Part shown: in pieces, positions 50,249 through 62,589 of the stretch
Position numbering within the stretch: position 1 is the first letter of the stretch
Layout of the letters: every line of letters begins with the position of its first letter
NCBI GenBank assembly: GCA_963682175.1
Contig: OY821772.1
Location: 45,592,925-45,656,924, forward strand
Reading direction: 5' to 3'
DNA length: 64,000 bases
Source: Triglochin maritima
Taxonomy: Eukaryota > Streptophyta > Magnoliopsida > Alismatales > Juncaginaceae
Notes under the pieces: generated by a model
Seen by the model: only the letters and a program-made list of their open reading frames with translations
What the model was told of the DNA's origin: nothing
Databases searched by the model: none
Program-made: the position numbers and the translations under genes

Positions 50249-51305
50249 TTACTCATAGATCCAGGGGCTCTGGCTGTTCTGCCAGTTAACAGCACCATCA
50301 GGGAACCAAAGGGCAATCTCCTTCTTGGCGCTCTCAACTGCATCACTACCGTGGATCACATTCCTGCAAAATCAATTTGAATTTCGAACCCAGTTAGTCC
50401 AAAGTCCAAACAGCTATGCATATCACCATAGCTAAATGGCACCATCAATTTGAATTTCGCGTTGATGTTTGACGATAGTTAACAGAATATCTTAAGTGCA
50501 ACATCAAACTAACACAAAGAAAAATTCCATAAATACATCATTATGGGTCAACCATGTGCATGGAAATAATAAATGAGGGTGAATTACTGAATTGAACCAA
50601 CAAATGTAATTAGGAACTACACCTTCAACTCCAACGACCATAAAATGCTTATATGGGAACTTCATCTTCAACAATTGACGACCATAAAATACTTAAACAT
50701 GCAACAACAAAAAACAATTTTTTACCAAAACTTAGTACAACCGTTGTAGAACAAATTCCTTACCTGCCAATGTCGATGGCGAAGTCACCACGGATGGTTC
50801 CGGGGGCAGACTCGGCCGGATTGGTGGCTCCAATGATCTTCCTTCCAGTGACAACAACGTTCTTCCCCTCCCAGATCATAGCAACAACAGGTCCAGAGAT
50901 AATGTACTCAACCAGACCACCAAAGAAGGGTTTTGCCGAGAGATCCTCGTAGTGCTTCTCGGCGAAAGCCCGATCAACAGTGATCATCTTCAATCCTAAA
51001 CACAAATTCCCCCCAAAACTAAACTTTTAACGATCCCAATCCACAATTATCCATCGAAATCGAAGGGTTTGGACTCTAACCTTTCAAGGTGAAACCCTTC
51101 TTCTCGAACCGGCCAATGATCTCACCAACCTGACCAAATCATCCAACCCAACAAAGCCATAAAGATCGAATCTTTCGGAGCGTAAAAAAACCAAAACAAG
51201 GACCAAACATCGCAAAAACGAAACTACGGATCGATCCAGGTATAAGGGGATTACAAGGCCACGTTGGACGCCGTCGGGTTTGATCATGATGAAGGTCTGC
51301 TCCAT
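50249..51305 (-). CDS. NDPK1: Nucleoside diphosphate kinase, 4 exons, 148 aa
   Basis: Exons on the minus strand are 51305-51255, 51129-51081, 50995-50764 and 50363-50249. They total 447 bp with GT-AG introns and end in TAA. The enzyme transfers the terminal phosphate from ATP to other nucleoside diphosphates through a phosphohistidine. Visible hallmarks are [81 protein letters not shown], and [20 protein letters not shown] with the catalytic His at residue 115. It ends in WIYE. There is no transit peptide, and the 148-residue length fits the cytosolic type 1 enzyme rather than the plastid or mitochondrial forms. It is divergent from the PPR gene starting at 52181. Confidence 0.97.
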
Positions 51306-52180
51306 TGCCTTCTGCTCTTAAATCTCTGCTCCGATCGCTGTGGTTTCGAATTGGCGCAGGTACGAGGGTTGAGGGTAGGAAGAAGATTTTGTATTTATAT
51401 TGGAAGAGTGGGTAAACCCTAATCCCTAATAGATCCTCTTTTGATCCGGATCCGAATCTTTCAATCGGGTCCTCGTGTTGACCCGGGATTCGACCGACTT
51501 TACATTTAGGAAATTGTACGGTGTGAATCGTGTGATTGACTTGAAGAACTTATGATTTGTGCTGTGATTAGTTTATGGAAATTTTTAGAGAAATTACTTT
51601 TGGAAAGATTTTGAAGTATTAGTAATTTAGTATGCAAAATAATATATATAAAAAATTGGAGTTCACAAATCTGAAGATTATATTTGCAGGAAACTTTTCC
51701 ACTTATATACTAAATTATTAATAAATAAAAAAGGGTTAAGATTTCCTTTCATCGTAACACAATAATAGATGGACTTCCTTTGTAACATAAACAATTAGCA
51801 ATTGTGCTAATTACTAGAAAAAGATCTCCGAAAGGCAAACTTATCACACACTTAAAAAAACCTAGTAAAGAAATCGTGACACATTTTGTAATTGATTGTA
51901 AAGTATACTTTAAGTTTAAAGAAGAAACGTTGTCCAAGTATCATGTTATTTTCTAGTTTTCAAGACTTCATTTAAGTTCTTCAAATACGGGTTCTATAGT
52001 GATTGAGATTTTAGAATTTGCTCCGACCATCACAAGGATAATACCTTTAGAACTTTAATCTTTTAATCGAAGATGAAGTTAGGATCCAAAAAGGTTTCTG
52101 GTATCGGTATCGGTATCGGTTAAATTCAATCTGCATCCGCCCTGCAACAGCATATCGGATCTCTTAATCGGATCCTCAGG
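51306..52180. promoter_or_regulatory. Divergent promoter region between NDPK and the PPR gene
   Basis: 875 bp separate the two start codons. On the minus strand TATAAATA (complement of about 51392-51399) lies roughly 90 bp upstream of the NDPK ATG and is its likely TATA box. On the PPR side no clear TATA is seen, but three copies of GGTATC/GGTATCGG hexamers occur near 52099-52122. Confidence 0.55.
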
Positions 52181-54895
52181 TTGGCCGAATCCAAGCAACA
52201 TCATCTGATTCATCTCCTTACCCTCCCTCTCCCCATTAGACCAGGCCTCTCCTCCTCTCCCCTTTCCTTATCCCAAAACCCTAGAAAACCCCTAAAAATG
52301 CTCTCTCTTCCCTCATCCTTCCATTTCCGCCTCCCCCACCGCGTCCAACTCCGCCCTCTCTCCTCCGACCTTCGCCCCCTGCCGACGTTCTGCTTCCGTA
52401 CCCCGACCTTTGCGATCCTGTGCTCGGTCTCGAGGTTGGAGGGAGAGGCGACGGTGGACTACGAGAGGAAGAACGTGCTGAAGTGGATCGACTTGTACCG
52501 GCGGGTCTCGTTGATGGAGGACCCGAGTCTGGACGCCGCCACGGTGCTGGAGCAGTGGGAGGAGGAGCAGAGGAAGCTCACCAAGTGGGAGGTTACTCGG
52601 GTGGCCAAGGAGTTGAGGAAGTTTCGGAGGTTTAAGCTTGCTCTTGATGTAAGTGAGTGGTTACGGTTTTTTGTATTGTGATCGAATTCTTAGGTTTTGT
52701 TGAGCGTAAAGATCGGATTTTTAGATTTTCGCTACCTTTCTCGGTCTTTGGTGGTTTGCTTGTTCGGTGGATTTGTTAATTTCGGATGTGAATGGAGATG
52801 AGGAACTGGTCATTGGTTGACTCGCGATCGTATAACTGCGACTTATTGTGAAGGAAATCTGAGAGTAACTTGGGAATATGTGGACATGGCAATATGACAT
52901 GCTAGCTTGGAAGTCCAAATGCTTCCGAACTTGAAGAAATAAGTTAGACTAACACAAGTATTATGTTGTCGTTAAATTCGGTTGCAACTGGATAGGCTAT
53001 AGTTTCCATAGTGCTGGTTGTTGTGTGAACTGTGGTGATCACTCGTGTTCATCACTTGGCTGGAAATATAGATATGACGATGGTGTGTGTATAATGTCTT
53101 CTGTTGGTGTATAAAGTAAATTCTTTGTGATGTAGACAACCATGGATTTAGAAAATGAACAATTTTAATGCTAGATCTTGAGATCTCACTGCAAGAGGTT
53201 CTGTCCAATTACAAGTTGAGTGTGTGGTCCACTAAAACTTTTAAAACAGTGTTGTAGGCTTGTAGCTTGACGTAAGCTGAGCGTAATTGAGGTTTGAGAC
53301 ATTGTGCTGGAAACTCTAAAGTCAATCGCAAAGATGGCTTCCTATCCAAGTTGTAAAGGACAACACACTTGGTCCTTTGAGCTTGTAGTTATGTATGAAG
53401 AAGAAAATCTTGAGGAAAAAGAATTGCTGATCATAATTAGTGGACCTATCAACATTTCCTTGGCAAAATATTAGGGCGTCTGTCTGTTAATATACATGGG
53501 ATTTGTCATTGCATTTTGGCACCTTAATCATACCCTCATCTACAAGGTCTGTAAGGTAATTTATTATTTAAAGCTGCCATCCTACTGCCCTGTCTCTTTC
53601 ACACTCTATCGTTCATGAAATGTTATCTCGGCACTGTCCTGCTGTTTAGGCTACAATTAGGTCCAAGAGGCATGATCTTTTATCAACATTTACTTATTTA
53701 GCTAATTGCATATTTTTTGTCGATATTGACTCAGGTTTATGACTGGATAGCTGCTAGAAAAGAAAGATACAAGTTTCATGCCAGTGACGCTGCCATCCTA
53801 TTAGATCTTATAGCCAAAGTAAAAGGCATTTCAAGTGCTAATGAATACTTTTTGGCCCTTCCAGAGTCTTTGAAAGATAAACGAACCTATTGTGCACTTC
53901 TGAATGCGTATGCCCATGCTAAACAAAGAGGGAAATCAGAAGAAATTTTCCAGATCATGCGAAGTAAAGACTATGTGACAGATGCTCTTGTCTTCAATGT
54001 AATGATGACTCTCTACATGAACACTGAAAAACCCGAAAAGGTGATCTCAATTATCACAGAGATGCAGCAAGAAAAAATCAAACTGGACACTTATTCATAT
54101 AACATTTGGATAACAACGTGTGCAACCATGGGAAATCTTGAGGAGATGGAAAGAGTTTTGGAACTTATGAAGTTGGATGAAGGTGTAGAACCCAGCTGGT
54201 CTACGTATAGCACTCTCGCGAGCATGAATATCAAACACAGCAAAATTGACAAAGCTGAGATGCACTTGAAGGAAGCTGAGGCTAGAGTAACGGGCCGTGA
54301 TAGGACATCCTTCAATTACCTCCTTGGTCTTTATGGTCTTCTTGGTAAAAAGGAAGAGGTTCACAGGATATGGAAATGGTATAAGTCGTGCTTTCCCGAG
54401 ATCCTTAATAAAGGGTACCATTCAATGCTTTCTGCTCTTGTCAAAGTAGGTGATGTTGAAGGAGCTGAAGTACTATATGAAGAATGGCTATCGTCAACTT
54501 CAAGATATGATCCCAAAGTCTGCAACATTCTTGTTACTCATTTTGCTAAGATTGGGATGATGGAAAAGGCCGAAGATTGTCTTGAACGGATGCTAAACAA
54601 AGGTGGCACCCCAAATCCTATCACATGGGAGTTTCTTGCTGAAGGGTATATTGCAAAGAAACAAACTTCAAAAGCTCTTTCCTATCTGAAAGAAGCTGCT
54701 TCTATTAGGAAGCCGCTGGTAAAGAAATGGAGACCAAAACCCAGCAATGTTGCAAACTTTCTGGCGGTTTGCGAGGAACTAGAGGACATGTCAAGTGCGG
54801 AAGCATTGAAGGACATCTTGCAAGAGCTTGGTTATCTGGAAGATGGTGAATACAAGGCATTGATTGGTGCCAATTCATTGCAAGACAATGTGTGA
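52181..54895 (+). CDS. P-class pentatricopeptide repeat protein, 2 exons, 542 aa
   Basis: Exons are 52181-52648 and 53735-54895, with a 1,086-bp GT-AG intron that joins KLALD to VYDWIAARK in frame. The N-terminus is rich in Ser, Pro, Arg and Leu and lacks acidic residues for about 70 residues, as in organelle targeting peptides. A second in-frame Met at 52298 (MLSLPSSFHFRLPHR) is an alternative start giving 503 aa. The leader is followed by a conserved segment (WIDLYRRVSLMEDPSLDAAT, LEQWEEEQRKLTKWEVTRVA) and about eight degenerate 35-residue PPR motifs from RTYCALLNAYAHAKQRGKSE to TWEFLAEGYIAKKQTSKALS. There is no E or DYW domain. P-class PPR proteins bind organelle RNA and affect its processing or stability. 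It resembles the Arabidopsis At1g02150 group, but the RNA target is unknown. Confidence 0.93.
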
Positions 54896-55792
54896 GTACA
54901 ACATGGTTAATGGGAAGGAAACCTCGAGGCCCAGATTATCTTTGTACAAGTGTCCGGCTTTGTTGTGCATTGCCTGAAAGAGAATGGACTGGATGGTAAA
55001 AACTACGATTCTGGCTTGAAAGTTCTTATTGCAGTATTGGTATTGGTAGTTCCTTCTTTGTGTCAACTAAACCATAGGAGCAGAGTTGTAGCTGTAGAAG
55101 CTTGATCTTATTGGTTTAACATGTAAGTTATGGTAGCTCCATCTTCAGGTGTGGTACCAGAGTGGAGCACCTCTTTGAGTTCCTGTGGTGCTTGCTCAAC
55201 ATCGCATCATACATTTTTGTATTTTTTGCTAGTTGTATTATTATTACAAAAATCCTCTTCAATTAAATGACGTTGAATACCCTTCTGTGCAATGCTTGTC
55301 TTCCAGACATGCGCTGGCAGTTTGGCATCGGTTGAATCCAAGATTGTACATCGGTCCAAGACCATCAGACGAACTGAAAATCCAAACTTTGGGACACAAG
55401 AAACAAAGACTATTGATTCAGACCTGATTACTAAAAATACATTGAACAACATGATTTCTGTTTGAATCTTAGGAAAATATGATAGAAATTTGTTAACAAA
55501 TATTGTTAAATAATATTGCCTGTATGATTAGTTGTAGATTGTATGTATTAAGCTGAATAGACTGATTTTCAGTTATGCAGGTTATGCTCTAGTAAAAACT
55601 CTTCATCGCATTTCACATTCCATACTATTGATCACACCTTTGTAGGTAAATTCAATGCAAGTGGGCTGGAGACCATTTTCAATCCAAGGATCATTACATC
55701 AAAGTAAGCAAGGACAAATCTTGGAAGATCACAAGGTTAAAGAACATGATCTATGGCTGATCAAAACAATTACACCTACAAATCAATTATGA
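54896..55792 (+). other. 3' flank of the PPR gene
   Basis: Probably 3' UTR and intergenic DNA; no supported frame. Confidence 0.4.
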
Positions 55793-56540
55793 GGCCATCC
55801 TTAACGGATGGCCTTTTGGGGTCGGGTCGGGTCGAGACCCGACCCCAGGCCCCTTAATGGGTCGGCGACCCGACTTGGGTTCCGACCCGGGTTGGCCCAA
55901 TTTTTTTTAATTATTTTAAATAAAGATTAAAAATTAGATTTTTTATTTGTTAAATAATATTTAATTGATATGTATATGTTTTTATATAATTAGAATTAAT
56001 TTCTGAAAATTAAAATAAACGAAAATAATTAATGAAAATTAGAAAAATAAATATAAATAATTAATCAAAATTAGTAAAAATATAAGTAATTAAAGAAAAT
56101 TACCTAGTAAAATAGAACACATGAATTTACCCAGGTTCACCCAAAAACGCATTAGTAACCCAAAAAATCGGTAAATAATTACTAATAAAAATCTCAAAAA
56201 TAAAAAAACTTCAAGGGGCGCTGCCCCCAGACCCCCGACCGACCCGTTTGAGTGGTCATTATTAAATCTACTTTTTTGAATTTGTTTTGGTAATTAGCAT
56301 AATTTAATTAGATTAAGTTACTGTAGAAATAAATTATTTAGTAGTTTTTGTGATGAAATAGAAAATGAGGTAAAAAAAATTATGTGGATGAGAGAGAGTG
56401 TTGAAAGTGGGGTTCAGGTTAAGAAGTGAAAAATTGGTTGGGTTGAGTGGTGGGTTGCATAGTGTTTTTTGTTGACGTGATGGAGAGAGAAACTGGGTTG
56501 GAGGAAAAAATGGAGTTGGGGTTAACGGTGCCCTGATGCC
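55793..56540. mobile_element. Probable MITE with GC-rich head
   Basis: The left edge GGCCATCCTTAACGGATGGCC is itself a palindrome; the right edge, read inward, is GGCATCAGGGCACCGTTAACC. A (GGGTC)n palindromic block follows the left edge and an A/T-rich core fills the rest. The right part (GTGGATGAGAGAGAG, GACGTGATGGAGAGAG) resembles the 36958-37316 element. No clean target duplication. Confidence 0.4.
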
Positions 56541-57119
56541 ACAGCTGCCAAGAAGTGAAGATGATGCAACAAAGAAAACCATATTAGCATCTTCAATCAA
56601 ATCTGTACGCTTTGGAAATGGTTTTTTCCTATCAAGCCGAATAGGTTTTTTTCAACTACTTCCTAGGATTTGATCAGCCCTTGAGGCTTGGTTTCACTCT
56701 TTGTTGTATCTCACACCGAGACATCACTTTGTATCTTGTTTGATCAAGCAATAAAGATTTTTGTATGAAATGAAATTAAAATTCAAAACTTGTAAAAATC
56801 ATACAAAATCAAACATGTAAAATCAAGATGTAAAAATGTAAAAGACTAAAGAGACTTAGTTAATAAAAGAATAAAGATAAACACATTTATTTTATTATAT
56901 TACAATCTTAAACTTTTAAATAATATATTTATAATGTATATTGATATATTTAAATACAGTTTGATGAGTTTGAACTTTGACGGGTTAGCAGGACATATTA
57001 ACCTTCAACCGCAATCCGCTCCGTTTAAACTAATGGGTTGGCAGGTCGTGGGTTGGTGGGTTGTGAAAAAAACAACAGTCCTACATGGGACGGGGTGGGT
57101 TGGTAGGTTAAACCCGTCT
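56541..57119. other. Intergenic, possible truncated hAT-type repeat
   Basis: GGGTTGGCAGG, GGGTTGGTGGG and AAACCCG words at 57030-57115 resemble the body of the hAT MITE group, but no ends are present. Otherwise nothing seen. Confidence 0.3.
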
Positions 57120-57122
57120 CTC

Positions 57123-60100
57123 GGAATTTAACGGGTGTTTACGGTCCATGTAACCATGGCAAAAAAAGACTTTATTAATGAGCTAAACGCTCTTGCTCCC
57201 ACTAATAACGTGGCATGGGTAGTCGGAGGATAGTTTAACCTCTTTCGTGGACAATTTGAACGTTCGAATTTAAACCCCATTCGTACTTCGGAAGGCAAGG
57301 CTATCGATGAGTTCATCAATAAACAATCTTTAATTGATATAGGCCATTCGAATATGAAATTCACTTGGTCTAACATGCAAACCGATTCCTTATATCCCAT
57401 GAATGGGAGGATAAATTCCCGAATTCTAAATGCATAGGTATGTCGCGCTTAACATCAGATCATGTACCAATCTTACTAGACACATCCACCCAACCAAAAG
57501 GTATAACTCCTTTAAGATTTGATGATAGATGGCTATCATCTTCGACTCTTGATGAGTTGATTAAAACAAATATCACAAATTTCAATCATTCAATGATTTT
57601 CAAAACCTTGAGAGACATAAAATTGAACATAAAAACTTATCTCAAAATAAATAGGGAGGTGGTACCCCCAAACAAGACTTAGAAACATCAAACAAGAAAT
57701 TTTGTACTTATATATTAAACAACAACAAAGTCTTAACACTCAGACGACAAAAATAATAATAGTTGAGTTGCAAAGGGAGCATGGAATTGTGCTTGATGAG
57801 CTTGAAACCTTTTGGAAACAAAGGTCACGAATACAATGGCTACAGGAGGGAGGGTCATCAAAATACAAAATTCTTTCATAAAGTTGCAACTGCGCGTAAA
57901 CGGCAAAACTACATTTCTTCACTCAATATAAGCGCGGCCGTATTTCCTTCTCGAAAGACCGAATCATCAAAGAAATAATAGATCATTTCTATAACTTATT
58001 TAATTGTCCACCTACTTATAAAATACCTATTATGTTGGACATGGTTCTTCCCGAGAAGATTCAGGAACCATGTGACCTTATCAAGCCTTTTTCTTTGGTA
58101 GAAATCAAGAAATCCATTTTTAAATTGGCACCCGGAAAATCTCCCGGCTTTGATGGCTTCAACATCAAATTCATCCATCAATATTGACCACAACTAAAAG
58201 AGAAAATATATGACCTCTTTCGGAGGCTACATAACAAGCAACTCAACAAACAAGATTTGCGCCAAATCTCCGTAATATCAAGCACTTATAAGATAATTTC
58301 AAAAACATTAGCATTGAGATTGTCTGAAAGTATCAATGATATTATTCCTCGTACTCAAAATGCCTTCTTAAAAGGAAGACAAAGTAGTGATACGGTAGTT
58401 GCGGCACAAGAAATAACATCATTTGCACAAAAGCAAAATATTGGGAATTATCTTAAAATTAGATTTCGAGAAAACTTTTGATAAGCTGGATTGGAATTTT
58501 CTATTGGCGAATCTAAAAGGATTGTTATCCCGAAACTTGGTGCGAGTGGATTGATCTTTGCATGTCCACATCAAAAGCATCGGTGCTAATAAATGACAAC
58601 CCAAAAGTTCATTTTGAGAGCAAAAATGGAGTCAAGGGGATCCCTTATTTCCATTTTTGTTCATTATTATTGCCAACTTCTTAAATAATATCATAAAATT
58701 AGGACTACAAAATAGGATCATTGAAGGCATTAAGCTCGGAGAAAAGGTTTCCTCAATATGCAATTTGCAGATGACACTATTATGTTTCTAAAACCAACCA
58801 CATATAACATGATCAACACAAAAAGAATTTTGGTAATCCTTGAACATATTTATCAGGTCTAAAAATAAATTTCGAAAAATCTAGCATTACTGGAGTGCAT
58901 GTCACTGAATCAGAAACTCGAATGTTTCAAAACATTTTGGGATGCGCTCTGTGCCTTTCAAATGCCTTGGGACCCCTTTGCAACCAAAATCGGGACCACA
59001 ATCTCTTTGGAATCCTATCCTACAAAGGATGGAATAAAAAATTGGAAGTTGACCACGAAACATCTATCTATCGGGGGGCGTATCACTATGATTAACTCAG
59101 CAAATACTCCGATGACATCATATTATATGACTTGTTTGAAACCAAAAAAAAGTGTCATCGACAAGATTGATAAAATACGTCGGAACTTTCTATGGAACAA
59201 TTCCACATAACACTCCAAAATAAAGCCTTTGGTTAAATGGTCAAAAGTATGTCAAAACAAAAAAATCTAGAGGTCTGGGATTCCTCAATATCAAGTTACA
59301 TAGTACTTGCCTTAGAATGAGAAAATCATGGGGGTTACTAAGTGGTCAAGAATCATTATGCTCTTCAATCATCAAAAATAAGTATCACAACAATAGTCAC
59401 ATGACCGGAATTTTCCTGGAAAACACACAATTATTATCTCCTTTTTTCAAAGATTTGGTGAACTTGATACATGTTAGTTGTAATCTTTAGCACAATTAAA
59501 ATGGGTAGAGGAGATACAACGATGTTCTGGTCGGATAAAAGGTATAATAACATACCATAAGTTGAAAGCCGTGCAAATTTGTTTAGATCAGCTAAACAAA
59601 TTTGGATCTCCCTAAATTTTTTTGGGGAAAATGAACCATTCTCTTTAGAATGGTTAAGACGCATATTCAACGATCCTTTAACGGATGAACAAATAAATTA
59701 CCTCTACTTGATGTATTTATCCTTTACTCCAAGAGACAAAGGATTGTAGGCAATGGACCTAACAAAAAAGGAACATTTACGGTTAAAAGTTTTTATGACC
59801 ATTTGAATTGCCAAAACAACAAAATACTTATTATATAATCAAATTTGGTGTTCAGATAACCTTGTTAAAGTTAAAATTTTCCTTTGAGTTATGTATGAAC
59901 AAAAATTATTAACAAAATATAGAATTATAAAAAAAACACATCCCAATTAACCTTACATGCCCAATGTGCGGTGTTAAGCCTGAAACGATTGAATATCTAT
60001 TTTTCATATGCAATTTTGCACAACAATTCTGGGAGATTGGAGTTGCGATAAACTTGAATTTAGTTTTAGGAATTAATAAAGAATTCCGACTACATGCAAC

Positions 60101-60719
60101 AAACCAACTCGGTTTGACAAATATAGAATGAAATAATCTTATAAATTGGTTTTGTTGGGTATTTTGGAATGAAAGAAATAATCGAGTTTTCCGGCAAACT
60201 TCAAATTCCTTCATACATGTGATAAATGAATGTTTCAATCTTTTCATACTTTGGACATGATCACGTAAAAGAAGAGCCAACAAGCTCTCACAAACCCATA
60301 TAAAACACTCGCGCAGACTTCTTTTCCACACTACCAGCAACAATTACTACTTGTCACAATGCCCTACCAAACAACAATACTGACTTCCATTCATATGCGA
60401 CAGCGGAGGAGTTGGTTCCAGAAAATGTGGCAAACGAAGAGGCTGGAGCAATGGAGCAGCGAGACCGGGCTTATGTGACTACAGATTCTTCAGCTCGCGA
60501 GACCAACTCCGTCTCTGCTACAAATGATTGACGATGTTGTTTCCTGATAGGCTGTGTGAACTATTATGTTTTTTGGTTTTGTTATGCTACTCAATCATAG
60601 CAGTTGGTTATCTTTGACTTATTATTGGTTTACTGTACGGATTAATTTGGACGTTGTAATGTTTTAGGTGTATTTATGTCTCTCTTATTTTATTAATGCA
60701 ATTAACTATTATAAAAAAA
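57123..60719 (+). mobile_element. Decayed L1-type LINE, 5'-truncated, with poly(A) tail
   Basis: Pieces of the second LINE protein lie in order on the plus strand in shifting frames. Endonuclease is at 57123-57430 (CNHG, then VVGG-stop-FNLFRGQF, where the usual GDFN catalytic Asp is replaced by a stop). The reverse transcriptase spans about 58080-59210 (LAPGKSPGFDGFNIKFIHQY, SVISSTYKIISKTLALRLSE, AFLKGRQSSDTV, then FADDT at 58763-58777). A C-terminal zinc knuckle CPMCGVKPETIEYLFFICNF begins at about 59958. The element ends in AACTATTATAAAAAAAT at 60720, typical of plant L1 tails. Many stops and frameshifts show it is old. ORF1 and the start of ORF2 are absent, as expected of 5' truncation. 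Confidence 0.9.
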
Positions 60720-60936
60720 TAGCATCCCTCTTCTGGAGGAGACCAAACACTTGTCCACCATGACGTAACCTGACACGTGTCGAGTAACCACACACCCACG
60801 TGTCCATCTCCTCCCCAATGTTCCATCACAGTATCACAAGTCAGCAAGACGAATCCAGGTAGATATCGTAACGGTTTTTTTGCTGTCACTCAGAAATACT
60901 TGATTTTCTGAAATGTCATCTAATGTTAACTTCTTC
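60720..60936. other. Short stretch with ACGTG motifs
   Basis: CACGTGTC and CCACGTGTCC occur near 60771-60803. These are G-box/ABRE-type words, but there is no gene directly downstream that they obviously serve. Confidence 0.3.
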
Positions 60937-60944
60937 GTTAACGG

Positions 60945-62234
60945 TAGGGGTGAGCAGAAAAATCCGAATAACCGGATAACCGCATTTCCGATCCGGTATT
61001 CAGTTTATTAAATCCGAATAATCGGATATCCGATCCTACTATTCCGGATCGGGCATCCGATCCACTTTACTACACATATTTTCGGACCGGATTCGGATAG
61101 TAGTTTGGGAAAATTCGGATATCCAAATCTGAATTCTTAACCAAATAACCCCTAAATCAACACCACCTCCCCAACCCTAAATCAAAACCAAAAGCAAAAT
61201 CCCCTCACCCAGTCGTCATTCTTCTCCCTCAAAACCCAAATCCCCTTTCGCCCGTTCCTCTAACCCTCACGTACCGACCACCGTCTTCCCTCCGGCGAGC
61301 ACACCTTCCCTTCGGCGACCTCTGGAACTCCGACGGTACCATTCTCTCCCCTTTTACGCCTTCGAACTGTCATTTTTGGATGATTTGGATATGTTGTGCT
61401 AGATGGATTTGGTGTGTTCGAACTTCGAAGTGGTTTTGGTTTTTTTATTTGGGTTTGGTTTTGGATTCTTGAGCTCTGCTGATGTGTGTTCGGCTAGTTG
61501 GTGTTTGCATGTGTTTGGATTTTGTGTGACAGAAGTAAGAAGGTGCTTCTGATAGTGGACTTGGATTTGGATTTAAATGATTAAAGAATACAATCACAGT
61601 ACTAGTTTGTGTTTGCATGTGTTTGGTTTTAAATGATTAAAGAATACAATCACAGTACTTGTGGATTTGGATTTGGTTTGCTCGAAGTGGTTTTGGATGG
61701 ATTTGTTGTGTTGATGGTTTCAGTTTTTTCTTCTTAATTTAGTTAGTTAGTCTTTTTCTTGTTTTGTCTAAATGACTAGGGTGCAATTCGCACACCCTTC
61801 ACACTATCGATACATCTGATTCTGATGAGTGAATGTTGTGTTGTTTTACACTTTTACTATAAGAATACTATTAGAACATTAACTTTGTATTGGATTCCTG
61901 AATTCCAAAGTAACTTTATGGTTTTTATTTGTTACAAATCATTTGTTTTTTTCCGTGTGTATGGTGGTAAATCGGTTTTGTGAATATTTTGGCGATTATG
62001 ATTTCTTTATGAAAATATGTGCAGGTATTTATGGGAACAATAACTGGATATCCGGTTTCCGAAAATCGGATATCCGGTTTCCGAAAATCGGATATCCGAA
62101 TTTTCGGATATCCGAAATCCGGATATCCAGTTTAATTCGGATCGGATTCAGAATGATATTTAGGTGATCCGAAAATCCGAATATCCGGATTTCGGGTATC
62201 CGAAAATTCGGATATCCGGTTTTGCTCACCCCTA
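60945..62234. mobile_element. Non-autonomous hAT transposon, 1.29 kb, perfect 8-bp duplication
   Basis: The ends are TAGGGGTGAGCAGAAAA and TTTTGCTCACCCCTA. GTTAACGG flanks both sides (60937-60944 and 62235-62242). Both subterminal regions are dense in CGGATATCCG / TTCGGATATCCG palindromes in both orientations. The middle has a C-rich leader-like stretch (61140-61340: CCCTAAATCAA, CCTCTAACCCTCACG, TCCGGCGA) like the 5' UTR of a lost transposase gene, but no transposase frame remains. Confidence 0.93.
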
Positions 62235-62242
62235 GTTAACGG

Positions 62243-62589
62243 TATTACTGTTCCGTTAACGGTGTTAAAAATATTAATATTAAATTGTAATTTTTACAAT
62301 TTCATCATCAAAAACTTAATTAATTTTTTTCTCATATCTTTTTTAAGGTTTTTTTTGTCATTCTGACACTAGAAACACTTGATTTCCTGAAATGTCATCT
62401 AGTTAAAAAAAATTCTCATCTTTTTTTCTTCTCTCTCCTATTTCTCCCTACTCTCTTTTCTCTTGTCTAGATTTTTCAATGTATCCACTCTAGATTGTCG
62501 AAGAGAGATGAGAGAAAGAAGATACTGAGGTGGGAGAGCAACGAGAGATTTCCCTCCTAAGTATCTTTTCTCCCTACTCTCTTTTCTCT
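62243..62589. repeat. Junction DNA with two direct-repeat pairs
   Basis: TTTCTCCCTACTCTCTTTTC occurs at about 62440 and again near 62567. A second pair, TTGATTTYCTGAAATGTCAT, lies at about 60900 and 62380, on either side of the hAT insertion. The N-terminal exons expected for the FAR1-type gene that begins just downstream are not here. Confidence 0.6.
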
